From positions 124,001-188,000 of the forward strand of contig NZ_JAFBES010000005.1 in assembly GCF_016908875.1 (NCBI RefSeq): a stretch of 64,000 nt of DNA, written 5' to 3'. The stretch's first letter is position 1; the number at the start of each line of letters is the position of its first letter. Source of the DNA: Bacillus ectoiniformans. Lineage in GTDB: Bacteria; Bacillota; Bacilli; Bacillales; Domibacillaceae. Of the stretch, positions 25,442 through 33,899 are shown in pieces. Under the pieces are notes generated by a model. That model was not told the DNA's origin. It worked only from the letters and a program-made list of their open reading frames with translations, and made no database searches. A program made the position numbers and the translations under genes.

Positions 25442-26500
25442 ATGATGAAAGAAAAAATTGAATTTTTATTGCGGTCTGCTCATGAACTGGGCGCTTCTGA
25501 TATTCATGTCACGGTCGGATCTCCTCCCATCTTTAGAATCCATGGGGAACTGAAAAGATACGGCAAAGACTCGCTTGTGCCGGCGGATACGGAGGAAATG
25601 GGAAAAGCGGTTATTCCAACTCACCTTTGGGAGACCTTTAAAGAACAGGGAGAACTGGATTTTTCTTATGGGATTCCGAGAGTCTCACGCTTTCGTGTCA
25701 ATGCCTACCATCAGCGTAATTGTATTTCACTAGCGATTCGGGTCATTCCGACTCATATTCCAACACTTGAAGAATTAAGGCTTCCGCCTATCTTACAGAC
25801 AATTTCTGAAAAGCCTCAAGGTCTCGTACTTGTTACTGGTCCAACAGGCAGCGGGAAATCAACGACGCTTGCAAGCATGATTGATTACTTAAATCGAAAT
25901 ACGAGAAAGCATATCATTACTCTTGAAGACCCAATTGAATATTTGCATAAGCACGGCAAATGTGTCATTAATCAGCGGGAAGTCGGCTATGATACAAGAA
26001 ACTTTGCCAAAGGCTTGCGGGCCTCGCTCCGGCAAGATCCGGATGTTATTTTAGTTGGGGAGATGCGAGATTTAGAGACCATTCAAACAGCGATAACAGC
26101 TGCTGAAACCGGGCATCTCGTATTTGCGACGCTTCATACATCAAGCGCTCCGGCGACCATTGAACGGATCATTGATGTGTTTCCAGCTGAACAGCAGCCG
26201 CAAGTCCGAATTCAATTAGCCACTGTTTTATCGGCGGTTGTGTCGCAGCGATTGTTTCCCACAGCTGATAAAAAAGGCCGCCGGGCAGCCATTGAAATCC
26301 TTGTAAATAACCCGGCTGTCGCGAATTTAATCCGCTCGGAAAAAGTCCATCAAATCGTAAATGTCATTCAGACGAACAAGGCGATGGGGATGCAGCTGAT
26401 GACCGATCAAATCAAAGAGCTGGTACAGCAGGGGGCCATCTTAAAAGAAGTGGCCCTGCCTTATGTAACGGAAAGGGATCAGCAGAATGGCTCGGTTTAA
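25442..26500 (+). CDS. pilT: Type IV pilus retraction ATPase PilT
   Basis: 352 residues, normal for PilT. LGASDIHVTVGSPP is at the N-terminus (about 17-30). Walker A GPTGSGKS spans 133-140. LEDPIEYLHKH and GEMRDLETIQT form the Asp and Walker B boxes, and HLVFATLHT the His box. The C-terminal AVANLIRS segment corresponds to the AIRNLIRE motif needed for retraction. The start is ATG 25442 or the next codon. A retraction motor implies a dynamic pilus able to twitch or take up DNA. The last 14 nt overlap pilC. Confidence 0.95.
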   Translation: MMKEKIEFLLRSAHELGASDIHVTVGSPPIFRIHGELKRYGKDSLVPADTEEMGKAVIPTHLWETFKEQGELDFSYGIPRVSRFRVNAYHQRNCISLAIRVIPTHIPTLEELRLPPILQTISEKPQGLVLVTGPTGSGKSTTLASMIDYLNRNTRKHIITLEDPIEYLHKHGKCVINQREVGYDTRNFAKGLRASLRQDPDVILVGEMRDLETIQTAITAAETGHLVFATLHTSSAPATIERIIDVFPAEQQPQVRIQLATVLSAVVSQRLFPTADKKGRRAAIEILVNNPAVANLIRSEKVHQIVNVIQTNKAMGMQLMTDQIKELVQQGAILKEVALPYVTERDQQNGSV

Positions 26501-27698
26501 ATACAAGGGCCGTGACCGGAAAGGCAAGAAAGCCGGGGTTATTACCGCTGAAACAAAAAAAGATGCGCTGATTAAGCTGCAGAAAAATGGTATTCGCATA
26601 ACAGAGATTGAGCAATTGCCGGAAACCTTGCTCACGAAAGATATTGTCATTGGCAAGCAAGTCAAGCTTGAGCATATGGTCATTTTTCTTCGCCAGTTTG
26701 CGACGCTTTTGCAAGCCGGGGTGACTGTCGTGGATGCCACGGTGATTCTGTCGCAGCAAACGGAAAGTAAAGGATTAAAAAAAGCGCTTATTTCAATAGA
26801 ATCTGAGCTTCGCGCTGGGCGACCGCTGTCTGATGCGGCGGCTAAACAAAAGAACGTATTTGAACCGCTGTTTATTAATATGCTGCGGGCTGGAGAAGCG
26901 ACGGGAAGTCTGGATGAAACGCTAGATGATATGGCCGAGCACTATGAAAGGCAGCATCGGACGAGACAGAAAGTTATTTCTGCGCTCGCTTATCCCGTAG
27001 TTGTCGGATTCATAGCTGTCGGGGTTGTTATCTTTCTATTAGTCTCTGTCGTGCCGACCTTTGTCAGTATGTTCGATGACTTTGGAGGCGAACTGCCGGC
27101 GATCACTCAATTCGTTATCGGGTCGAGTGAGTGGATGCAGAAATACTGGTATGTAATAATCGGGTTATTTTTCGCTTTTTTCGCGTCCATTTGGGCCGTG
27201 CGCCAGCGAAAAGAAACGAAAGTATATTTGGATTACTTTATTTTACGAATGCCATTGTTTGGGTCGCTTATGCAAAAGGCGGTGCTTGCTCGCATGACCC
27301 GGACGCTCAGCTCGCTCTTTTCCAACTCGGTACCGATTTTACAGGCGATGGACATTGTAGAAAATGTCGTGGAGAACGAAGTGATTGCGAGAGTCATTCA
27401 TCAGTCGAAGGAATCACTTGAGCGAGGAGGTTCACTGACAGAACCGATGCGGAAACACTGGGCCTTTCCGCCACTGATCCACCACATGATTTCGATTGGT
27501 GAAGAAACGGGCTCCCTTGATGCGATGCTCGGGAAAGTCGCTGATTTCTATGAAGGTGAAGTTGAATCGGCGACTGACCGGCTAAAATCATTAATTGAAC
27601 CGTTAATGATTGTCTTGCTTGCTGCCATCGTTGGAACAATCGTAACATCAATCCTTGTGCCAATGTTTGAAATATTCAATACAGTCCAACAGTCCTAA
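26487..27698 (+). CDS. pilC: Type IV pilus inner-membrane platform protein PilC
   Basis: 403 residues with the GspF/PilC layout: two GspF domains separated by membrane segments. The first domain (about 60-180) includes FLRQFATLLQAGVTV and MLRAGEATGSLDETL. A transmembrane pair follows near 172-195 and 218-240. The second domain repeats MTRTLSSLFSNSVPI and ISIGEETGSLDAML. A final membrane helix spans about 370-392. PilC connects the PilB/PilT motors to the growing pilus. Its ATG is inside the end of pilT, so the two are translationally coupled. A promoter-like element for the pilin gene follows. Confidence 0.95.
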   Translation: MARFKYKGRDRKGKKAGVITAETKKDALIKLQKNGIRITEIEQLPETLLTKDIVIGKQVKLEHMVIFLRQFATLLQAGVTVVDATVILSQQTESKGLKKALISIESELRAGRPLSDAAAKQKNVFEPLFINMLRAGEATGSLDETLDDMAEHYERQHRTRQKVISALAYPVVVGFIAVGVVIFLLVSVVPTFVSMFDDFGGELPAITQFVIGSSEWMQKYWYVIIGLFFAFFASIWAVRQRKETKVYLDYFILRMPLFGSLMQKAVLARMTRTLSSLFSNSVPILQAMDIVENVVENEVIARVIHQSKESLERGGSLTEPMRKHWAFPPLIHHMISIGEETGSLDAMLGKVADFYEGEVESATDRLKSLIEPLMIVLLAAIVGTIVTSILVPMFEIFNTVQQS

Positions 27699-27700
27699 TG

Positions 27701-27767
27701 TTCAAGAAATGTCTATAACTTTTGGTTGATTTACTAGCTGTAAAATACTAACATAAGAATATACCAA
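27701..27767 (+). promoter_or_regulatory. Shared upstream element and promoter region of the major pilin gene
   Basis: TTCAAGAAATGTCTAT (27701-27716) and TTACTAGCTGTAAAA (27731-27745) repeat, with two extra bases between them, the element seen at 11868-11910. A TTGATT (27725-27730) with TAACAT 17 nt later, or TGTAAA with TATACC, could be the promoter. It sits between pilC and the pilin gene and would allow separate high expression of pilin. Confidence 0.5.
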
Positions 27768-27795
27768 ATCATGAAATAAATAGGGGGAGAACAAG

Positions 27796-28260
27796 TTGAT
27801 AAACTTTGTTAAGCAAAGAATTAAAAACGAAAAAGGCTTGACCTTGATCGAGCTTTTAGCAGTTGTTGTAATTTTGGGGATTATTGCTGCGATTGCGATT
27901 CCGGCAATTGGTGGTTTGATTGATAATTCTAAGAAGGATGCACATGTGGCCAATGCGCAGCAGATGATTAGTTCGGCCAAGACATGGGTTGCGGGAAATG
28001 CAAATGAAACAATTCCAACTGCAGGAAAAACACTAAAACTAGAAGACATGATTTCGGATGGATTGATTGATAACATGGATGATCCAGACGGTGGTGGCGA
28101 TACCTATGATAAAGATGATTCAAAGGTAGTTATTACAAAAACAGGAAATGCTTACGATTATACAGTTACTTTAATTGGTTCCAAAAAGAAGATTGACGGA
28201 AAAACACAAAAACTATTAAAAAGAGACGCAGTTGAAGAAGTTACTGTATCTAGCCCTTAA
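27796..28260 (+). CDS. Type IV major pilin (prepilin)
   Basis: 154 residues from a TTG start with GGGGGAG upstream. The class III prepilin peptidase site is KNEKG14/L15-TLIELLAVVVIL, with Glu at +5 (E19) and the conserved P near +22 (IAIPAIGG). The head has no cysteine, and a strongly acidic loop DDPDGGGDTYDKDD (about 95-108) looks able to bind a metal such as calcium. It has its own upstream promoter element and directly precedes the prepilin peptidase gene. It is taken as the major pilin because of this and its clean canonical signature. Confidence 0.92.
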   Translation: MINFVKQRIKNEKGLTLIELLAVVVILGIIAAIAIPAIGGLIDNSKKDAHVANAQQMISSAKTWVAGNANETIPTAGKTLKLEDMISDGLIDNMDDPDGGGDTYDKDDSKVVITKTGNAYDYTVTLIGSKKKIDGKTQKLLKRDAVEEVTVSSP

Positions 28261-28275
28261 GGAGGTTAGTATGTA

Positions 28276-29016
28276 TTGACGTTTATTGTGTTTCTCTATG
28301 CCCTCCTATTCGGCTCGTTCTTTAACGTAGTCGGGATGCGGGTGCCGATGGGGCAGTCGATTGTGAGGCCGCGGAGCGCTTGTCCGAATTGCGGCCATAC
28401 GCTATCGGCGATGGAATTGATTCCGGTAATTTCATATTTGATGCAAGGAGGGAAATGCCGCGTCTGCCGGACGGGCATTTCTCCTCTTTATCCGATAACA
28501 GAGCTCTCGACAGCTTTGTTATTTTTATATGCGTATCTTTTTTTCGGATGGACGCTGGAGTTTGGCATGGCGGTGTTGTTCATTTCGATGCTGATCATCA
28601 TTACCGTGTCGGATCTTGCCTATATGCTGATACCGGATAAAATTCTGTTATTCTTCTCCGTTTTCTTTGTTATTGGACGGATGTTGATGCCGCTAGATCC
28701 TTGGTGGGACTCTCTCCTTGGGGCTGCTTCTGGGTTCCTGCTTCTGCTCTTAATTGCGCTGGTGACGAACGGCGGAATGGGCGGGGGCGATATAAAGCTG
28801 TTTGCTGTCATTGGATTTGTGATGGGAACGAAAAATGTGTTCCTCGTGTTTTTTTTCGCCTGTGCGATTGGTGCCGTTATTGGTCTTTTTCTGATGTTTT
28901 TTGGTATAGTTAAAAGAGGAAAACCGATGCCGTTTGGCCCGTTTATTGCGATCGCGGCGATTGTGGTGTTATTTTACGGAGAAGCGATGCTATCATGGTA
29001 TCTAGCTTTCTTCTAA
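28276..29016 (+). CDS. pilD: Prepilin peptidase / N-methyltransferase (PilD/ComC)
   Basis: 246 residues with eight hydrophobic segments. The N-terminal loop carries the zinc tetracysteine CPNC (36-39) and CRVC (61-64), and the catalytic aspartates lie in VSDLAYMLIPD and GGGDIKLFA (the GxGD motif). It cleaves the leaders of all the pilins here and methylates the new N-terminus. The start is TTG 28276 with GGAGG 10 nt upstream; an ATG at 28271 is followed at once by a TGA (ATG-TAT-TGA). It occupies the place of B. subtilis comC between folC and spoIIB and may also serve competence pseudopilins. Confidence 0.95.
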   Translation: MTFIVFLYALLFGSFFNVVGMRVPMGQSIVRPRSACPNCGHTLSAMELIPVISYLMQGGKCRVCRTGISPLYPITELSTALLFLYAYLFFGWTLEFGMAVLFISMLIIITVSDLAYMLIPDKILLFFSVFFVIGRMLMPLDPWWDSLLGAASGFLLLLLIALVTNGGMGGGDIKLFAVIGFVMGTKNVFLVFFFACAIGAVIGLFLMFFGIVKRGKPMPFGPFIAIAAIVVLFYGEAMLSWYLAFF

Positions 29017-29050
29017 CTATTAGAAAGTTTGAATAAAAGGAGAACTCGGC

Positions 29051-30013
29051 ATGAAGATCCAGCTGTTTGCCAAGATAGATAAAACGGTCAATTTAATATT
29101 TACCGACTATGCCATTCGAATGGTCGAAATGAAGCAGACTTCGCCGATCGTTGTGCAAAAGGCAGAGGAACGGCAGCTGCCGGCCGGTTTAATAAAGAAT
29201 GGCGAACTGATCGACGCAGAAGGCCTGCTCCGCATTCTGCAGAACTGTGTCGATGATTGGGGAATCAAACGCCGCTCCGTCCGTTTTGTCGTACCCGACA
29301 ATTATATTGCGATGCGGAATGAAAAGGTGTCAAAAGACCTCGAAGAAGATGAGATCAAAGGGCATTTCTTTATCCAAATCGGCACAACGATTCATTTGCC
29401 GTTTGAAGAGCCGGTCTTTGATGCGGTGATCACTGGTGAGAGTGAAGGCAAGCAGGATGTGCTTTTAATTGCCGCGCCTGAAGAGCAGGTTCGCCAGTTT
29501 AAAGAGCTGATTGAAGACGCGAAGCTTAGGCCTGTAGCTGCCGATATTGGTCCGCTCAGTTTGTACCGGCTGTTTTTTCATCAAGAAGTAACCAATGCGT
29601 ACGACCATGAGCTCCTGATCGATTTAAAGCAAAACTTATTAACCATATCGATCTTTCATCAGCATCAGCCGAAGTTTATTAAGCCGGTTGTGCTTGAACA
29701 GCAGCAAGAGGAAGTGTCAATCGGCAGTGAAGATATGGCTGATAAAGAAGTCAACTATTTACTGGACGCAATGAAAGAGCTAGAAAACGTTATTAACTTC
29801 TATGAAAACTCTCTTCACCGAGGTCAGGTACAAATTGCAAGGGCGTTTGTGGTTGGTGATCATTCTCATGTGTCTTACGTTCACACCTTCATTCGCCAGA
29901 ATTTAGGACTGGAGACATTTAATGATGAGCAAGCGGAAGTAATGGATAAAGCAGGAGAACCGGTAGCTGAATCATTTTTTACAGCAGTCGGGCTTGGATT
30001 GAAAGAGGTGTGA
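29051..30013 (+). CDS. pilM: Type IV pilus assembly protein PilM
   Basis: 320 residues with the actin/FtsA-like PilM fold: N-terminal beta strand then TDYAIRMVEMK (about 19-29), SVRFVVPDNYIAMRN near 77-91, an IDLKQNLLTISI strand near 197, and a C-terminal VGLGLKEV end. PilM is cytosolic and binds the short tail of PilN, joining the motor to the PilN/PilO ring. It is followed by pilN 4 nt later. No outer-membrane partners PilP or PilQ are encoded, as expected for a single-membrane cell. Confidence 0.88.
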   Translation: MKIQLFAKIDKTVNLIFTDYAIRMVEMKQTSPIVVQKAEERQLPAGLIKNGELIDAEGLLRILQNCVDDWGIKRRSVRFVVPDNYIAMRNEKVSKDLEEDEIKGHFFIQIGTTIHLPFEEPVFDAVITGESEGKQDVLLIAAPEEQVRQFKELIEDAKLRPVAADIGPLSLYRLFFHQEVTNAYDHELLIDLKQNLLTISIFHQHQPKFIKPVVLEQQQEEVSIGSEDMADKEVNYLLDAMKELENVINFYENSLHRGQVQIARAFVVGDHSHVSYVHTFIRQNLGLETFNDEQAEVMDKAGEPVAESFFTAVGLGLKEV

Positions 30014-30017
30014 ATCG

Positions 30018-30638
30018 TTGCTAATAGATATTAACTTGCTTCCTGAAAAAGAGAGAAAACGATTTCCCCTCTTTTCTATCATTCTGATTGGGCTGCTGAT
30101 TATATTAACAGCTATTGGGGCATTTCTCATGTATCACACGAAGCAAAATGAAGCAGAGCTTGCTAAATCACAGCTAAAGACAGCGGTGCAGCTGCGGGAA
30201 ACATTGGAAGCCAATATTAATCAGCCAGATACGGACACGGAAAAAGTCGATCAGCTGAATCAAGCGATTCGCTGGGCCGATCAGAAAAAAGTGCCGACTG
30301 TTCCGATTCTGAAACACTTAATCTCTAAATTGCCGGATCGCGGTTTTTTTCAGTCGCTATCTTATACTGATAATTTTACGATGACTCTCTCCATCCAATT
30401 CGATACCGGCCGGGATGCCGCCTATTATTTAAGCGAATTGAAATCATCTAAATGGATTGAATCAGCGAAGATGACGGCGATGAACACTTCTGTTGAAGAA
30501 GGGGAAGAAGATGCGAAAGCGCTCGTTGAAAAAAACAATGCGCTGCCGCGATATGTCGCAGACTATGAAATTATCTTTGTTCCTAATGTGGTGAAGACGG
30601 AAGATCCGCTAGAAGCAGAAGAGGAGGAGCAGCCGTGA
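30018..30638 (+). CDS. pilN: Type IV pilus assembly protein PilN
   Basis: 206 residues from a TTG start, with AGAGGTG upstream. The N-terminus LIDINLLPEKER (2-13) is the hallmark PilM-binding INLLP motif. One membrane helix (about 19-39) precedes a coiled coil (about 42-90) and an alpha/beta core. It should form a dimer with PilO outside the membrane. The last 4 nt overlap the pilO start. Confidence 0.9.
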   Translation: MLIDINLLPEKERKRFPLFSIILIGLLIILTAIGAFLMYHTKQNEAELAKSQLKTAVQLRETLEANINQPDTDTEKVDQLNQAIRWADQKKVPTVPILKHLISKLPDRGFFQSLSYTDNFTMTLSIQFDTGRDAAYYLSELKSSKWIESAKMTAMNTSVEEGEEDAKALVEKNNALPRYVADYEIIFVPNVVKTEDPLEAEEEEQP

Positions 30639-31435
30639 GTCAATTAAAAACAAAAAAGACACTGCTTACCCTTTTGCTCATTCTTGTGATTGCAGGGGGT
30701 GCTGCCTATTATTATTTCGGCATCTACCGCCCGCTTGTACTAGAAGTGGACACCACTCAAAAACAATGGAAAGCCGAGCAACAGTTGATTAAAGCGCTTG
30801 AGAAGCAAAATGGTCCCGTTTCATCCGATACGCGTGTAGTGACGAATAATTTGCAGCATCAAGTGCCGGTTAAGCCGATGACCGAAAAGCTTCTCTTAGA
30901 TTTTGAAAAGATTGAACTTTTATCCAGCAGCCTCATTAAAACGATTGCTTTTACAGAAGGAGAAGCAGAAGTTGAAGAGAATACCGCGGAGGAAGATCTT
31001 GAAGAACGGAACACTAGTGCCACGAAAGACAGTGCCGCAGGTGTAACAGACGGTGATGAAGAGCAGGAAGATCAGGAGGAATCTGAGGAAGAAGATGTAG
31101 AAGTGGATGTCGATCCAGCCCCTGTTCCTGAAGTGCTTCCGCCTGGGATCAAGAAAATCTCGGCTCAATTAACCGTGGAGTCACCTGGGTATTTCGAAAT
31201 GGAGAAGTTTCTCGAGGAAATGGAGAATGAAATCCGGATTATTGAAATTGAGAATTTAACTTTTACGGGACCGGAAGAATTAAGTGAGTTAGAAGGCAAG
31301 ACTGAGCCGCTCACTTACAATGTTGTGATTGCTGCTTACTATATGCCTGACTTAATTGAACTGCTTGAAGATTCGCCGAAACTAGACACACCGCCGCCGG
31401 CGAAAAAAGAAGATCCGTTCGTGAGGATTAACTAA
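30635..31435 (+). CDS. pilO: Type IV pilus assembly protein PilO
   Basis: 266 residues from a GTG start that overlaps pilN. One transmembrane helix (about 9-29), a coiled-coil segment (about 35-60), and a C-terminal ferredoxin-like core (KKISAQLTVES near 172, EIRIIEIENLTF near 197). Between them lies an unusual insert of about 50 residues that is nearly all E/D and ends in prolines (about 108-165). The protein is longer than typical PilO because of it. The final nucleotide of the stop is shared with the next start (TAATG type). Confidence 0.85.
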   Translation: MSQLKTKKTLLTLLLILVIAGGAAYYYFGIYRPLVLEVDTTQKQWKAEQQLIKALEKQNGPVSSDTRVVTNNLQHQVPVKPMTEKLLLDFEKIELLSSSLIKTIAFTEGEAEVEENTAEEDLEERNTSATKDSAAGVTDGDEEQEDQEESEEEDVEVDVDPAPVPEVLPPGIKKISAQLTVESPGYFEMEKFLEEMENEIRIIEIENLTFTGPEELSELEGKTEPLTYNVVIAAYYMPDLIELLEDSPKLDTPPPAKKEDPFVRIN

Positions 31436-31896
31436 TGAGAATCCGTGGGGGATTAAATGATAAGGGGTATACATTAGTTGAGCTGTTGGCTGTCGTTGTG
31501 ATCTTGGCGATTATCGCGGCGATTGCGGTCATAGGAATCGGGGGAATTATTGAGCGGTCGAAAGAGCAGGCGTTTGTCGCCAATGCAGTAACATTGAAAA
31601 GTGCGGCTCGGTATTATGTGAAAGACAGGGTTGCCCACGAGGAAGAAGTGCCGGAAAAGATTGATTATTCGATGTTGCACGATGCGGGATTGATAGAAGT
31701 GATCCAAGACCCATTTACTAAATCAGATATTACACCATCTCTGCAATCCTACGCCATCGCTAGCGGCGAGCGTATTCAAGCCATTTGTTTAATAGGGAAC
31801 TCGAAAAAGCTATGTTCTTATCAGACGGAAAGCGGCAAGGTCGAAGGGCCGGTGCCGATTGCGGAATTGAAAGAAGAAAACATCACTGACAAGTAG
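31435..31896 (+). CDS. Second type IV pilin-like protein
   Basis: 153 residues. Prepilin site NDKG11/Y12-TLVELLAVVVIL with Glu at +5 (E16); residue +1 is Tyr, not Phe or Leu. The head has two cysteines (near 122 and 131) that could form a disulfide loop at the C-terminus (the D-region of classical pilins). The hydrophobic helix is very like that of the major pilin, so one may be a duplicate of the other. It ends the pilus operon and a strong terminator follows. It could be a minor or an alternative pilin. Confidence 0.88.
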   Translation: MRIRGGLNDKGYTLVELLAVVVILAIIAAIAVIGIGGIIERSKEQAFVANAVTLKSAARYYVKDRVAHEEEVPEKIDYSMLHDAGLIEVIQDPFTKSDITPSLQSYAIASGERIQAICLIGNSKKLCSYQTESGKVEGPVPIAELKEENITDK

Positions 31897-31917
31897 AAAT
31901 TTGCCGAAAATCTTTGC

Positions 31918-31950
31918 GGACAAGACGACAAAAGTCTTGTTCTTTTTTTT
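31918..31950 (+). terminator. Terminator of the pilus operon
   Basis: ACAAGAC (31920-31926) pairs with GTCTTGT (31934-31940), followed by a T-rich run to 31950. It lies 24 nt after the pilin-2 stop. Confidence 0.85.
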
Positions 31951-31992
31951 GCGCGCTGTGCTAGCATGAAGGCAATCGGGGGTGGAGCGTAA

Positions 31993-32967
31993 ATGGACAA
32001 GCAGAAGAAAAATAATGCCGTGTTTGTGGTGCTTGGCGGCAAGAAAAAACAGGAGGACGAGACGCTTGTCGTCCAGGACTGGAAAAAAGCGCGGGAAGAA
32101 GCGTCAGCGGCAGCGGAACCGCAGCGGGATGAGGACGAGTTTGAATGGCTGCTACCTGATGAGTCGAGCCGGACTGAGGGAGATGCGAGAGTGTTGTATC
32201 GGCCTGAAGTGTATCAGGAGAAGAAAGGGAAGAGTTCGGCACTCGGGCGAGTCATGCTTATTGTGATCAGTGCGGTGCTGATTGGACTAATACTCGGATA
32301 TGGCATGCTGAAAGTCGTTACTCAAAAGAATGAAGGAAAGCCGCAGGCCACGCTTCAAGAAGAGCAGAAACCTGCGGCTGCTCCTCCAGCTGCGGAAGAG
32401 ACACCGGCTAAAACACCTGCCGCACCCGCTTCTCTTCCAGTTCTGAATACAGCCATCATTCAAGGCGGGGTATTTTCCACGAAAGAATCCGCCACAACAG
32501 TGGAAAAAGCGACAGGCTACATGGGTGTACCTACAGCGCTAATCGAAGAAAACGGACAATATATTTTAATTTTAGGTGTATCTCAAACGGTGGAATCAGC
32601 AAAGTTGCTAAGTGAAATTTATAAAGGACAAGGAGCGGATGTGTACGCGAAATCTGTGGAATGGAAAGCGCCGACTGGTTCTTTTTCGGAATCAATAGTC
32701 AATCAGGCTGGGGCACTAGCTGTGATTGTGCCGGTCTTAGCTGAAGAAAGCGCAAAGGTAGCTGCCGGTGTGCCTGCTGACACTGAGAAGATTGCTAAGG
32801 CGGAGAAAGAATTGAAAATCATTCAGCCGGAAGGAAAGGAAATGACCGGGCTTCATAAACAATTAACCGCTGCATTAGAGCAAATCCAAAGCGGACAGCC
32901 AACTGCAGGGGTCGAGGCACAAAAGAAAATGCTTGATTTTCTATCAAGTTACCAAAAGCTGAAATGA
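31993..32967 (+). CDS. spoIIB: SpoIIB-like sporulation protein with a SPOR-type domain
   Basis: 324 residues, membrane-anchored: a charged cytoplasmic N-terminus of about 82 residues, one transmembrane helix (about 84-106), an Ala/Pro/Glu-rich linker, then a SPOR-like repeat domain (about 152-220: IIQGGVFSTKESA, YILILGVSQTVESAKLL, GADVYAK). SPOR domains bind denuded peptidoglycan glycans at septa. In B. subtilis spoIIB lies between comC and maf and helps septal peptidoglycan hydrolysis and engulfment; the same place here supports the name. The ATG follows GGTGGAG. Confidence 0.85.
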   Translation: MDKQKKNNAVFVVLGGKKKQEDETLVVQDWKKAREEASAAAEPQRDEDEFEWLLPDESSRTEGDARVLYRPEVYQEKKGKSSALGRVMLIVISAVLIGLILGYGMLKVVTQKNEGKPQATLQEEQKPAAAPPAAEETPAKTPAAPASLPVLNTAIIQGGVFSTKESATTVEKATGYMGVPTALIEENGQYILILGVSQTVESAKLLSEIYKGQGADVYAKSVEWKAPTGSFSESIVNQAGALAVIVPVLAEESAKVAAGVPADTEKIAKAEKELKIIQPEGKEMTGLHKQLTAALEQIQSGQPTAGVEAQKKMLDFLSSYQKLK

Positions 32968-32968
32968 A

Positions 32969-33003
32969 GAAACCTTGATTCATCGGACAAGGTTTCTTTT
33001 TTG
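32969..33003 (+). terminator. Terminator after spoIIB
   Basis: GAAACCTTG (32969-32977) pairs with CAAGGTTTC (32988-32996), then TTTTTT. It begins 1 nt after the spoIIB stop. Confidence 0.88.
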
Positions 33004-33015
33004 TGGGGAAATGGG

Positions 33016-33170
33016 GAGAGAGCGAATAATCACATAGTGAAGAATAAATAGGGTGATGACGAAATAACGATTTGTGAGGGCGAATAAATGCGTGGTGAAA
33101 GTGAAAAAACGCGAATCGAGAGCGAATAAACGCATGACGAAAGTGAAGAAACCACAGTCGTGAACGATAC
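33016..33170. repeat. Degenerate tandem array with a 21-nt period (GAATAA-type)
   Basis: A core GAATAA or close variant recurs at 33024, 33042, 33061, 33082, 33103, 33124 and 33145: steps of 18, 19, 21, 21, 21 and 21 nt. Each unit reads roughly G(T/A)GARNGCGAATAAACGC, with a more variable part after the core. The array fills most of the 319-nt gap between spoIIB and maf, where I see no gene. Read on the minus strand it gives a seven-residue periodic peptide (VYSLS-, RVFSLS-, RIYSPS-), but no credible start supports translation. Confidence 0.75.
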
Positions 33171-33286
33171 CCCCTGCTCGTGATGAAACCAGGCCTTATT
33201 TCTCGGGAAAAATTTGTGATCCATATAGAACTTTGATACGATAAGAAGGTATCTCCCTCATTTTCTTGAAAGAAAGGTGATTAAGT

Positions 33287-33880
33287 TTGACTGACATTAT
33301 TTTAGCTTCTGGATCTCCCCGCCGGAAAGAACTTCTTCAACAAATTCATCTTCCATTTACGGTTCAAACGAGCCATGTGGATGAAACCATCTCCAACGAA
33401 TTATCTCCAGAAGACATCGTCACACAATTAGCTGAAAGAAAAGCTAGAGCCGTAGCTGCAGAAGTAAGCAACAAGTATGTGATTGGTGCGGATACGGTCG
33501 TCGTGCAAGATGGCGTCGTACTCGGTAAGCCGAAAGACCGGGATGAAGCCCGGCATATGCTTAAGAAACTATCCGGCCACACGCATGCCGTTTATACAGG
33601 CGTGGCCATTATACACAATGATGACACATTTACTTTTTACGAAAAAACGAACGTCACGTTTTGGGAGCTGCTAGATGAGGATATTGAAGCCTATTTAGAC
33701 AGCGGTGAACCGTTTGATAAAGCGGGGGCTTACGGTATACAAGGACTTGGCGCCGTTCATGTTAAAAGCATTGAAGGCGACTATTTCTCTGTTGTCGGCC
33801 TCCCGATTGCTTCATTGTACAGACATTTAAAACGGCTCGGCTTTAATGGGCGTTCCACATCTTCTCCTTCTGAAAAGTGA
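33287..33880 (+). CDS. maf: Maf-type nucleoside triphosphate pyrophosphatase
   Basis: 197 residues from a TTG start with AAAGGTGATT upstream. The Maf signature ASGSPRRKELL is at 6-16, GADTVVVQDGVVLGKP follows near 67-82, and DKAGAYGIQG near 144-153 completes the active site. Maf proteins hydrolyse dTTP, UTP or modified nucleotides to monophosphates and are linked to septum control in B. subtilis. The last 8 residues run close to the radC ribosome site, and radC begins 19 nt later. Confidence 0.95.
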   Translation: MTDIILASGSPRRKELLQQIHLPFTVQTSHVDETISNELSPEDIVTQLAERKARAVAAEVSNKYVIGADTVVVQDGVVLGKPKDRDEARHMLKKLSGHTHAVYTGVAIIHNDDTFTFYEKTNVTFWELLDEDIEAYLDSGEPFDKAGAYGIQGLGAVHVKSIEGDYFSVVGLPIASLYRHLKRLGFNGRSTSSPSEK

Positions 33881-33899
33881 TTCAAAGGAGAGATTGACT

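Noticed and set aside
33030-33224. A 64-codon minus-strand frame with a repeating SLS/VYS pattern
   Set aside because: It is the reading of the 21-nt repeat array; the period makes the peptide look regular. No ribosome site.
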